Of a stretch of 64,000 nucleotides of DNA, positions 1 to 7,036 are shown piece after piece; the first letter of the stretch is position 1; each line of letters opens with the position of its first letter. Under the pieces are notes generated by a model. It saw nothing but the letters and a program-made list of their open reading frames with translations, was not told where the DNA came from and did no database searches. Location of the stretch: contig CANNEE010000013.1 of assembly GCA_947503555.1 (NCBI GenBank), forward strand, positions 1 to 64,000, given 5' to 3'. The translations under genes and the position numbers were made by a program. The DNA is from an uncultured Shewanella sp. GTDB lineage: Bacteria; Pseudomonadota; Gammaproteobacteria; Enterobacterales; Shewanellaceae.

Positions 1-75
1 GCCGAAGGCGCTCCCCTGCTAAGGGAGTATGGGCTTTATCTCCCATCGAGGGTTCGAATCCCTCCTTCTCCGCCA
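1..75 (+). tRNA. tRNA-Ser (GCT), 5' end cut by the window edge
   Basis: The sequence shows a five-base anticodon stem CTCCC/GGGAG around the loop CTGCTAA, which gives anticodon GCT. It also shows a variable arm, a T loop GGTTCGAATCC, and an encoded CCA at 73-75. The long variable arm fits a class II serine tRNA. The first acceptor bases lie outside the window, so the gene is partial here. It is followed after 51 bases by a tRNA-Arg in the same orientation, so the two are probably co-transcribed. Confidence 0.9.
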
Positions 76-126
76 TTCTATTTAATAGAAACTATGCTAT
101 TCCACTCGATAGCATAACCAGCTTAA

Positions 127-203
127 GCGCATGTAGCTCAGCTGGATAGAGTACCTGGCTACGAACCAGGCGGTCGGAGGTTCGACTCCTTCCATGCGCG
201 CCA
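127..203 (+). tRNA. tRNA-Arg (ACG)
   Basis: A complete 77-base cloverleaf is visible. The acceptor stem is GCGCATG paired with CATGCGC, the D loop is AGCTCAGCTGGATAGAGT, and the anticodon stem CCTGG/CCAGG encloses CTACGAA, giving anticodon ACG. The T arm GGAGGTTCGACTCCTTC is present and CCA is encoded at 201-203. The A34 is normally edited to inosine to read CGN codons. A strong terminator follows directly. Confidence 0.95.
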
Positions 204-210
204 ATCATTA

Positions 211-237
211 AAGCCTCGCTAATTGCGAGGCTTTTTT
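211..237 (+). terminator. Intrinsic terminator of the tRNA operon
   Basis: A nine-base perfect stem (211-219 with 225-233) with a five-base loop is followed by a run of six T. It lies eight bases after the tRNA-Arg 3' end and closes the tRNA transcript. Confidence 0.9.
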
Positions 238-915
238 GTGTCTGAAAGATACCTAGGGCTTAGATTCAATATATAGACCCATCGTTTTTTTGTTGGCAAA
301 TTGCCTTACTTCTTCACCTTGCACTGCTCGTTTTCATTTCATGGCATTGAGTCGCCTCGCTTCTACACTCTGCTCTAGCTATTTAATGCAAAGGGGTTAA
401 TTGCTAGTGCACTGTCTTAGCCTTCCTCTTTTGCTTATGTATGAGCCATTATGCGTTGTAATCCATGGGGGCTTTACTTCAATTTGAGCGATATCGAGGG
501 GCTTTCTAGTCAGATTTTTGAATAACTCAGATTAAAGTACTCCGATTGTCGATTAATCAGGAATGAGTGTTTTGAATTGGCCTGCTACTTCTTAATTAAA
601 TTCGATATATTTTGTTAGTTTGATTTGAAATTCATAAAATTATAGTCATTATTTTATGAAATCATCACTAAACAAAGGCTATTTTTATTTTATATGGTAA
701 GACCAATTTACAAGGTGATGGCAATTTTGTTATAGATTAGTTATTGTTTTTGAGCTTATATCGACATAAGAGTGATCTTCGCTACTGTTTTTTCTGATTG
801 TCATTTTGAATCGTTTGTCTAGTTCATTGAATAATTAGTTAAGTTAACCGTCGATTAACTAGGATACATGCAAGTGTATCCTAGTGCTGTTATGACTTTT
901 ATTAAGGGGACACAG
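238..915. other. AT-rich intergenic region with two inverted repeats, upstream of oadG
   Basis: No credible open frame is seen in about 680 bases. The stretch becomes very AT-rich from about 590. A perfect ten-base inverted repeat with a ten-base spacer lies at 631-640/651-660. A ten-base hairpin at 859-884 lies just upstream of the oadG ribosome site. The promoter and control region of the oad operon must be here; no consensus promoter could be assigned with confidence. Confidence 0.5.
859..884 (+). promoter_or_regulatory. Leader hairpin ahead of oadG
   Basis: A perfect ten-base stem (CTAGGATACA at 859-868 with TGTATCCTAG at 875-884) encloses a six-base loop. It ends 31 bases before the oadG ATG and 21 bases before its ribosome site. 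There is no following T run, so it is not an ordinary terminator. It could stabilise the mRNA 5' end or be a protein operator. Confidence 0.5.
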
Positions 916-1167
916 ATGACATCTGTAGTTGAACAAATAGGCCAAGCATTTGGGATCATGGTGTTAGGGATGGGGCTGGTTTTCATCTTTTTAAGCCTGT
1001 TGATCGTGGGTGTGAATCTAGTTGCTAAATGGTGTGCAAAGGATGTAGAAGCACCAGCGGCTCGCCCGGCTAACAAAAATACCCAAGATAATAAATCTCC
1101 TGTAGTTGAGCCCCAGGTGCTCGCCGCGATAACTACAGCTATTCATCAATATAGAACGCAGTCCTAA
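916..1167 (+). CDS. oadG: Oxaloacetate decarboxylase Na+ pump, gamma subunit
   Basis: OadG is the small membrane anchor of the sodium-pumping oxaloacetate decarboxylase. It binds the alpha subunit and helps assemble the OadABG complex at the inner membrane. The predicted protein has 83 residues with one hydrophobic segment at about residues 11-36, followed by a short charged linker and a soluble tail, as usual for the family. The start is placed at the ATG at 916 because AAGGGGA (904-910) sits five bases upstream. An upstream in-frame ATG at 868 falls in the leader hairpin and has no ribosome site. oadA follows after 18 bases, so the three oad genes form one operon. Confidence 0.9.
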   Translation: MTSVVEQIGQAFGIMVLGMGLVFIFLSLLIVGVNLVAKWCAKDVEAPAARPANKNTQDNKSPVVEPQVLAAITTAIHQYRTQS

Positions 1168-1185
1168 AGATTGAGGGAGTAAAAA

Positions 1186-3000
1186 ATGAGCAAGCCATTA
1201 GCTTTAACCGATGTTGTATTGAGAGATGCCCATCAGTCTTTATTAGCAACCCGTCTGCGTATCGAAGATATGCTACCTATCGCACCTAAGCTCGATCAGA
1301 TAGGTTATTGGTCTTTAGAGTCATGGGGCGGCGCGACCTTTGATTCTTGTATTCGTTATTTAGGTGAAGATCCTTGGGAAAGGATCCGTGAGCTGAAAAA
1401 AGCTATGCCTAATACTCCGCAGCAGATGTTACTGCGTGGTCAAAATCTACTGGGCTATCGTCATTATGCCGATGACTTAGTGAATCGCTTTGTTGAGCGT
1501 GCCCACACAAATGGTGTAGATGTGTTCAGAGTCTTTGATGCTATGAATGATGTGCGCAACCTTGAAGCTGCTGTAAAAGCCGTTGTTGAGGTGGGAGCCC
1601 ATGCTCAAGGTACGCTGTCATATACGACTAGTCCGGTACATACGCTACAGACATGGATCGATATGGGTAAGCGTATTGAAGATCTTGGGTGTCATTCACT
1701 TTGTATTAAAGATATGGCGGGTTTGCTTAAGCCGTTTGATGCCTATGAACTGATAAGCCAGCTAAAAGAGAAGACTAACCTTGAAATCGCTATGCAGTGT
1801 CACGCTACGACGGGCCTTAGTACTGCAACCTACCAGAAAGCGATTGAAGCGGGCATTGATGTGCTCGATACCTCAATTTCTTCAATGAGCCAAACCTATG
1901 GTCATAGCGCGACTGAGACCTTAGTGGCTATGGTTGAAGGTACAGATAGAGATACAGGTTATGATCTCAATCTGTTAGAAGAGATTGCTGCTTACTTCCG
2001 TGAAGTGCGTAAGAAATACGCCAAATTTGAAGGCGGACTTAAGGGCATTGACTCGCGTATTCTTAAGGCTCAGGTTCCTGGCGGCATGTTAACCAACATG
2101 GAAAACCAGCTTAAAGAGCAAGGTGCTGGTGACAAGTTAGATCTCGTGCTTGAAGAGATCCCACGCGTGCGTGAAGACTTAGGCTATATTCCGCTTGTAA
2201 CGCCGACGTCACAGATTGTGGGGACTCAGTCGGTGATCAATATTCTTACTGGCGAGCGTTATAAATCTTTAACTAAAGAGACCGAAGGTGTACTTAAAGG
2301 TGAATATGGTGCAACGCCTGCGCCAGTAAACGCTGAGTTGCAGGCTAAGGTGTTAGATGGTGCCCAAGCCATTACCTGCCGTCCTGCCGATCTGCTGGCA
2401 CCTGAGCTTGATAAGTTACGTGAAGAGCTAAAGGTTAAAGCCAGTGAAGGTGGCATTCGCCTTGCCGATGAGTTAGATGATGATGTTCTGACCTATGCGC
2501 TATTCCCGCAAATTGGCCTTAAATTCCTTAGCAACCGTGATAACCCTGATGCCTTTGAGCCTGCGCCTGTCGCCGAAGATGAGTCTGTGAGTGCAGTACC
2601 TGCTAAAGCGAGTGCTCCAGCGGCTGATAAAGGACCTGAAACCTATACAGTTAATGTTCAAGGCCAGAGCTATGTGGTCGAAGTGACTCCCGGTGGTGAT
2701 ATTAGTCAAGTTGCACCTGTTGCTGCGCCTGCTCCTCAAGCTGCAGCACCTGCGCCAGCAGCAACCGTTGAAGCGAGCGGTGAGATCAAGATAGAGATGA
2801 GCGCACCGCTTTCGGGCAACATCTTTAAGGTTCATGTTTCTCCTGGCGATCGGGTTCAGGCTGGTGATGTAGTGATCATTCTAGAAGCGATGAAGATGGA
2901 AACCGAGGTTCGCGCCGAAGCCGATGGCGTGATTTCTAAGCTATGGGTTAAAGAGGGTGACTCTGTTGCCGTTGGCGCTCAGCTATTGGCGCTAGCGTAG
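1186..3000 (+). CDS. oadA: Oxaloacetate decarboxylase, alpha subunit (biotin-containing)
   Basis: The alpha subunit transfers the carboxyl group of oxaloacetate to biotin, giving pyruvate. The 604 residues show the family order: an HMGL-like carboxyltransferase TIM barrel (about 10-290, with the metal-binding region around DAHQ at 14-17), a PYC/OADA conserved domain, an Ala/Pro-rich linker (about 500-530), and a C-terminal biotinyl domain. The biotinylated lysine is Lys570 in EAMKME. A ribosome site AGGGAG lies upstream and the downstream oadB starts nine bases after the stop. The length and domain order are those of a complete OadA; a pyruvate carboxylase B subunit is the alternative, but the OadG and OadB neighbours decide it. 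Confidence 0.96.
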   Translation: MSKPLALTDVVLRDAHQSLLATRLRIEDMLPIAPKLDQIGYWSLESWGGATFDSCIRYLGEDPWERIRELKKAMPNTPQQMLLRGQNLLGYRHYADDLVNRFVERAHTNGVDVFRVFDAMNDVRNLEAAVKAVVEVGAHAQGTLSYTTSPVHTLQTWIDMGKRIEDLGCHSLCIKDMAGLLKPFDAYELISQLKEKTNLEIAMQCHATTGLSTATYQKAIEAGIDVLDTSISSMSQTYGHSATETLVAMVEGTDRDTGYDLNLLEEIAAYFREVRKKYAKFEGGLKGIDSRILKAQVPGGMLTNMENQLKEQGAGDKLDLVLEEIPRVREDLGYIPLVTPTSQIVGTQSVINILTGERYKSLTKETEGVLKGEYGATPAPVNAELQAKVLDGAQAITCRPADLLAPELDKLREELKVKASEGGIRLADELDDDVLTYALFPQIGLKFLSNRDNPDAFEPAPVAEDESVSAVPAKASAPAADKGPETYTVNVQGQSYVVEVTPGGDISQVAPVAAPAPQAAAPAPAATVEASGEIKIEMSAPLSGNIFKVHVSPGDRVQAGDVVIILEAMKMETEVRAEADGVISKLWVKEGDSVAVGAQLLALA

Positions 3001-3008
3001 GAGAGGTT

Positions 3009-4139
3009 ATGGAAGGTTTACTGTCTTTTTGGGCTGAGTCTGGCATTGCCAATTTTACCTCAGGCCAGCTGTTAATGATGGGTGTAGGCTGCTTACTCTT
3101 GTATCTGGCAATTGTAAGGGGTTTTGAGCCGCTATTGTTGTTGCCTATCGGCTTTGGTGCCATATTGGCCAATATTCCTAATGGCGGCTTTACCGATGAG
3201 GGGGGACTACTTTATTTAGCCTACCATGTGGGAATTGAGACAGGGGTATTCCCGTTACTCATATTTATGGGAGTAGGGGCGTTAACTGACTTTGGCGCCC
3301 TGATCGCTAACCCTAAAATGCTCTTGTTAGGTGCAGCAGCTCAGTTTGGTATCTTTGCAACCTTAATCGGTGCGATTGCGCTTAACCTTGTCCCAGGTTT
3401 TGAGTTCTCTATGCAAGATGCGGGAGCAATTGCGATTATCGGTGGTGCAGATGGTCCAACAGCAATTTTCTTGGCGTCTAAATTAGCGCCTGAGCTGTTA
3501 GGGGCGATTGCGGTTGCAGCATACTCCTATATGGCGCTGGTGCCGATTATTCAGCCGCCAATCATGAAACTACTAACTACTGAGTCTGAGCGTCAGATCA
3601 AAATGGAGCAGTTACGTGTTGTCAGTAAGAAAGAGAAGATCATTTTTCCTCTGATGGTGCTAGGCCTAACGATTTTGTTCTTGCCAGCGGCGACTCCGCT
3701 TGTAGGTATGTTCTGTTTAGGCAACTTGATGCGAGAGTCAGGTGTGGTTGATAGATTATCGAGCACAGCGCAAAATGAGCTGATTAATATCGTGACCATT
3801 TTTCTTGGGTTAGCTGTAGGTTCTAAGCTCTCGGCTGATAAGTTCCTGCAAGTGGAAACCTTAGGTATTCTGGTATTAGGCGCGGTCGCATTTGCTATTG
3901 GTACAGCAACAGGTGTGCTGATGGCTAAACTGATGTGCAAGCTTTCAGGTGGTAAGATTAATCCGCTAATTGGTGCTGCTGGCGTATCTGCTGTACCTAT
4001 GGCTGCTAGGGTGGTTAACAAGGTTGGTTTAGAGTCTAATCACCACAACTTCCTGCTGATGCATGCTATGGGCCCTAACGTAGCAGGTGTCTTAGGCTCT
4101 GCAGTTGCCGCTGGTGTATTGATTGCTGTACTAGGCTAG
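3009..4139 (+). CDS. oadB: Oxaloacetate decarboxylase Na+ pump, beta subunit
   Basis: OadB is the membrane subunit that decarboxylates carboxybiotin and couples this to export of Na+. The 376-residue protein is hydrophobic throughout, with around nine membrane segments. It contains the highly conserved [10 protein letters not shown] stretch, which carries the aspartate implicated in Na+ binding in this family, and a GSKLSADKF region. Shewanella carries this pump as part of a sodium-based energy scheme. The gene ends 21 bases before a strong terminator, closing the oadGAB operon. Confidence 0.96.
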   Translation: MEGLLSFWAESGIANFTSGQLLMMGVGCLLLYLAIVRGFEPLLLLPIGFGAILANIPNGGFTDEGGLLYLAYHVGIETGVFPLLIFMGVGALTDFGALIANPKMLLLGAAAQFGIFATLIGAIALNLVPGFEFSMQDAGAIAIIGGADGPTAIFLASKLAPELLGAIAVAAYSYMALVPIIQPPIMKLLTTESERQIKMEQLRVVSKKEKIIFPLMVLGLTILFLPAATPLVGMFCLGNLMRESGVVDRLSSTAQNELINIVTIFLGLAVGSKLSADKFLQVETLGILVLGAVAFAIGTATGVLMAKLMCKLSGGKINPLIGAAGVSAVPMAARVVNKVGLESNHHNFLLMHAMGPNVAGVLGSAVAAGVLIAVLG

Positions 4140-4160
4140 TTTGACCCTATCTGCTGCTTA

Positions 4161-4195
4161 AAAGCCCCGCTTAGTCTTAAGCGGGGCTTTTATTT
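4161..4195 (+). terminator. Intrinsic terminator after oadB
   Basis: A 13-base stem (AAAGCCCCGCTTA with TAAGCGGGGCTTT) has a four-base loop and is followed by T-rich sequence. Confidence 0.92.
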
Positions 4196-4257
4196 GTCAT
4201 TTTTTATTCAAATTTTTTGCATGTAAAACAAGTGCTAAAAAATTGTTATCACCTCAT

Positions 4258-4271
4258 TTGATCAAGATCAT
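4258..4271. promoter_or_regulatory. Possible FNR/EtrA-type site
   Basis: The sequence TTGATCAAGATCAT matches the FNR consensus TTGAT-N4-ATCAA in all but the last base. It lies 187 bases upstream of the small gene at 4459 and 62 bases after the oadB terminator. The FNR-like regulator of Shewanella uses this type of site, so oxygen control of the downstream gene is possible. This is a motif match only. Confidence 0.35.
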
Positions 4272-4311
4272 AGTTCTCTGCCCTAAATTCGGTTTTTATA
4301 TTGCGACGGGG

Positions 4312-4336
4312 TTCACACTTTTGTTGTTGGTGTGAA
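4312..4336. repeat. Inverted repeat in the long leader of the 4459 gene
   Basis: TTCACAC (4312-4318) and GTGTGAA (4330-4336) form a seven-base inverted repeat with an 11-base spacer. It could be an operator or a hairpin. The whole stretch 4196-4458 has no gene of its own. Confidence 0.35.
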
Positions 4337-4458
4337 TCTTGTGATGAGTGGGGTGGTTTGTTTTGGTTGGGGGTCACAAGTTGTAACCAAGCAAGCTGTC
4401 ATATGAGTAGTGCGACTATATGTTGCGACAGTAATCAAGAGTCATAGAGGTGCATGTC

Positions 4459-4647
4459 ATGGAGCTTTTACCAAATTGCTATACAGATTTATGTGTTGAT
4501 GGAAAATGGTTTCACTACGATCATGGAGACAATGAAGTGTTTATGTTGGCAGGGGCGTGCCCTGTGACCTTTGAACTGGCAAGCCAACCAGCAACAGAGG
4601 CCGAATTAGAACAGCATCTTCAGGAGATTACCTCTCAGATTAAATAG
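4459..4647 (+). CDS. Small conserved-looking protein of unknown function
   Basis: This encodes 62 residues starting MELLPNCY. It is acidic, has no signal peptide or membrane segment, and carries two cysteines (C7 and a second in the GACPVTF stretch). I do not recognise a family. AGAGG (4446-4450) precedes the ATG at 4459 by eight bases, so this start is preferred over the in-frame GTG at 4450, which overlaps the ribosome site. It stands alone: oadB and its terminator lie upstream and a minus-strand gene downstream. A FNR-like site lies upstream. Confidence 0.6.
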   Translation: MELLPNCYTDLCVDGKWFHYDHGDNEVFMLAGACPVTFELASQPATEAELEQHLQEITSQIK

Positions 4648-4694
4648 CTATTCGATTAATCCCATATGTTTTAGGCAAAGAGCATATGGGATTA

Positions 4695-4892
4695 TCAGCT
4701 ATTCCACCAATTACCATGGTTTTGTCCTGAGGTAATCCAAAGTAGTAAAACTAAGCACGCCATGATGGTACCGCAGATCGCGATAATATAGATGTAGCCC
4801 TTCTTACCTTGTTTAAGCGGTACTCCATTGAGATGAAGAAATAGCGTCCAACCTAGGGTGAGTAGAATAGGTAGGAAGAACATCTTGGCCAT
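4695..4892 (-). CDS. Small inner-membrane protein of unknown function
   Basis: This encodes 65 residues with two strongly hydrophobic segments (about 4-22 and 33-53) separated by a lysine-rich loop KQGKKG. This predicts a two-span membrane protein with a positive cytoplasmic loop. AAGGA lies nine bases upstream of the ATG on the minus strand. A hairpin at 4946-4972 separates it from the symporter gene further upstream on the same strand. No family is recognised. Confidence 0.6.
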   Translation of the reverse strand: MAKMFFLPILLTLGWTLFLHLNGVPLKQGKKGYIYIIAICGTIMACLVLLLWITSGQNHGNWWNS

Positions 4893-4945
4893 GGAGTAGT
4901 CCTTTATACATTAAGCTAATGATTTGAATATAAACCTGAAGTAGC

Positions 4946-4974
4946 AAAAAGGCCACTTAAAGTGACCTTTTTAA
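4946..4974 (-). terminator. Terminator after the DAACS symporter gene
   Basis: A 13-base stem with one mismatch, AAAAAGGCCACTT with AAGTGACCTTTTT, is flanked by A and T runs on both sides, so it could work in either direction. It lies between the stop of the symporter gene and the small membrane gene. Confidence 0.75.
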
Positions 4975-4992
4975 ATGCTTGCCTTAGCTCTG

Positions 4993-6243
4993 TTATGTCA
5001 ATTGAGGCTCTGATGTTGTCTCATCGCGGTAAAATTGCTCTTCATCGAATTGCCCCTCAGACTTACCTATCACCACAGCAGTCATCATATCACCAGTCAC
5101 ATTGGTGGCAGTACGTATCATATCGATTACCCTGTCTATGGCGGCAATAAAGGCGATCCCATCTAGCGGTAGCCCAATAACGCCAAGAGTTACGGTTAGC
5201 ATAACCATGGCACTGCCTGGGACGCCAGCAGTTCCCACGGAAGCCACAGTTGCGGTCACAGCAATCAGCATATAGTCAGTCATGTCTAGCGGAATACCAT
5301 AGATTTGTGCAATAAAGATCGCGGCTATAGCTGGATAGATACCACCACAGCCATCCATATTCATGGTCGCGCCTAAAGGCAGCACAAAAGCGCTATAGCG
5401 TTTTGACACTCCCATTGACTCAGTGCACTTGTTACTAGCAGGCAAAGTGCCAAAGCTAGAGGCTGTGGTAAAGGCAACTAGTTGAGCGGGCAGGGCTTTG
5501 CGGAAAAATTGTAGCGGGCTGAGTTTAGCCGCAATTTTTATTAACCCGCCGTATACAAAGATAATGTGGATCAGGGCTGCGAGATAGATAGCGCCAATAA
5601 ATTTGGCTAAGGGTAACAAGGTTGATAGGCCATATTTACCCACAACCCAAGCCATTAGGCCGAATACGCCGATAGGTGTTAGTTTCAATACCAAACGTGT
5701 TAGTTGGAACATGACTTCGGCGCCAGCTTCAAAGGTACGCTTTAATGGCTCAGCTTTTTCACCTACTTGATTGATTGCGATACCCACAAGGGCGGCAAAA
5801 ACGATGATTTGTAGTACTTTACCTTCGGCTAGTGAGGCAAAAGGGTTAATCGGGATCATGTTAAGTAGAACTTGAGCAAACCCAGGAATATCACGCTCTT
5901 TGACCTCGGTTGCCACAAGTTGCATTGAGCCGCCCATATCGATAAGGCTGCCGATAGTGAGCCCGATTAAGGAAGCGAGTGTACCTGTTAACATGAACAT
6001 GGCTAATGTTTTTGCGCTCAAGCGCTTAAGGCTAACTTCACCGCCAAGAGAGGTGATACTGACTACGATAGCGCAAAAAATCAGTGGCGCGACTAACATC
6101 TTGATCGCACTAATAAAGAGATCACCTAAGGGTTTTAATTGGGTAGCACTCTCTCCTAGGAGTATGCCCGCGAGTATGCCTAACGCAAATCCAGCTAGCA
6201 CTTTCTGCCAGAAAGGAATTTGGCTAATTTTTTGCCAGTTCAT
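4993..6243 (-). CDS. Dicarboxylate/amino acid:cation symporter (DAACS family)
   Basis: This is a 416-residue inner-membrane symporter that takes up glutamate, aspartate or C4-dicarboxylates with Na+ or H+. The N-terminal membrane segments are typical of GltP/DctA proteins. The signature SSFGTLPASNKC (the serine-rich reentrant loop) and the NMDGCGGIYPAIAAIF motif are both present and mark substrate and cation sites. The ATG at 6243 (MNWQKISQ) is chosen over an in-frame TTG four codons earlier because GGA lies just before it. The gene is monocistronic, with a terminator downstream. The substrate cannot be fixed from sequence alone. Confidence 0.9.
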   Translation of the reverse strand: MNWQKISQIPFWQKVLAGFALGILAGILLGESATQLKPLGDLFISAIKMLVAPLIFCAIVVSITSLGGEVSLKRLSAKTLAMFMLTGTLASLIGLTIGSLIDMGGSMQLVATEVKERDIPGFAQVLLNMIPINPFASLAEGKVLQIIVFAALVGIAINQVGEKAEPLKRTFEAGAEVMFQLTRLVLKLTPIGVFGLMAWVVGKYGLSTLLPLAKFIGAIYLAALIHIIFVYGGLIKIAAKLSPLQFFRKALPAQLVAFTTASSFGTLPASNKCTESMGVSKRYSAFVLPLGATMNMDGCGGIYPAIAAIFIAQIYGIPLDMTDYMLIAVTATVASVGTAGVPGSAMVMLTVTLGVIGLPLDGIAFIAAIDRVIDMIRTATNVTGDMMTAVVIGKSEGQFDEEQFYRDETTSEPQLT

Positions 6244-6557
6244 GATGGAGTCCAAGTATTTGATTATGAGTATAAATTAATAGACCTGTAGAGCGCAGAT
6301 TTTATTGCTAGGAACTAAAACTCAATCGCTAAAGATAGCGCTTGATGATCGAATATGGCGCAAACAGATTCTGTATGAGATCTCGATTTAGGTATTATTC
6401 TAGCTATAGAGTGAGTTGCAAAACAAACTGATTTTATTATAACTTATCGTAATAAGTAATTTGTTTTAGATAACAAATGTTTAACGTATTGCATCTTGTT
6501 AATTACTAACGGTTTTTTACAAAGATATAGTTACAAATTAATAGTAGGTATCCTATC
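6244..6557. other. AT-rich divergent promoter region
   Basis: About 310 bases separate the minus-strand symporter from yqaA. A hairpin ACTTAT-CGTA-ATAAGT lies at about 6443-6458, nested inside a wider AAAACAAA/TTTGTTTT inverted repeat (about 6420-6475). This looks like a protein-binding region or a promoter-proximal cruciform. No coding sequence is seen. Confidence 0.4.
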
Positions 6558-6980
6558 TTGGCAGAGTTATGGTTAATGTTTAGCGGAGCATTTTTAGCTG
6601 CGACTTTGCTTCCAGGTGGTTCAGAAGCACTATTGGTAGGCTTGATTGCTGATCAAGATAGTCAATGGTTGCAGTTAGTTATTGTGGCCAGTATTGGCAA
6701 CACCTTAGGCTCAATTACCAGCTATTATTTAGGTCGTTTAGGACGATTTGCGCGGACTCCAGAAGACTTAGCCGCAGCTCGTTATCGTCATAGTGTGGGC
6801 TTAGTCAGGCGTTATGGAGTCTGGAGTTTATTGTTAGCTTGGATGCCATTAATCGGCGATCTTTTATGCTTATTGGCCGGTTGGTTAAAGTTGCCACTAA
6901 TTTCATCCAGTGTGCTGATTTTTATAGGTAAGAGTATCAGGTATCTTGTGATAGCGGCTTTGACCTTACAATTTATTTAA
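6558..6980 (+). CDS. yqaA: YqaA family inner-membrane protein (DedA-like)
   Basis: This 140-residue membrane protein belongs to the small SNARE-associated/DedA-like group typified by E. coli YqaA, whose function is unknown. Conserved features are ATLLPGGSE near the N-terminus, GNTLGS in the middle, and the signature WMPLIGDLLCLLAGWLKLP near the C-terminus. The start is a TTG at 6558: the protein then aligns end to end with YqaA, whereas the ATG at 6576 would remove conserved residues. It lies about 55 bases upstream of the M16 protease gene and may be co-transcribed with it. Confidence 0.85.
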   Translation: MAELWLMFSGAFLAATLLPGGSEALLVGLIADQDSQWLQLVIVASIGNTLGSITSYYLGRLGRFARTPEDLAAARYRHSVGLVRRYGVWSLLLAWMPLIGDLLCLLAGWLKLPLISSSVLIFIGKSIRYLVIAALTLQFI

Positions 6981-7036
6981 CTCGTAAATAACTCAATAAA
7001 AATAGTCGGATAATAAAGTCCGTGTGGAGATTCAAA

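Noticed and set aside
238-915. Possible CRISPR or tandem repeat array in the AT-rich gap
   Set aside because: No regularly spaced repeats are present; only isolated inverted repeats.
2500-2835. 111-codon frame antisense to oadA
   Set aside because: It lies wholly inside the well-supported oadA gene, in its Ala/Pro linker, where repetitive codons open the other strand.
3593-4021. 142-codon frame antisense to oadB
   Set aside because: Fully inside oadB on the opposite strand with no ribosome site; an artefact of biased codon use.
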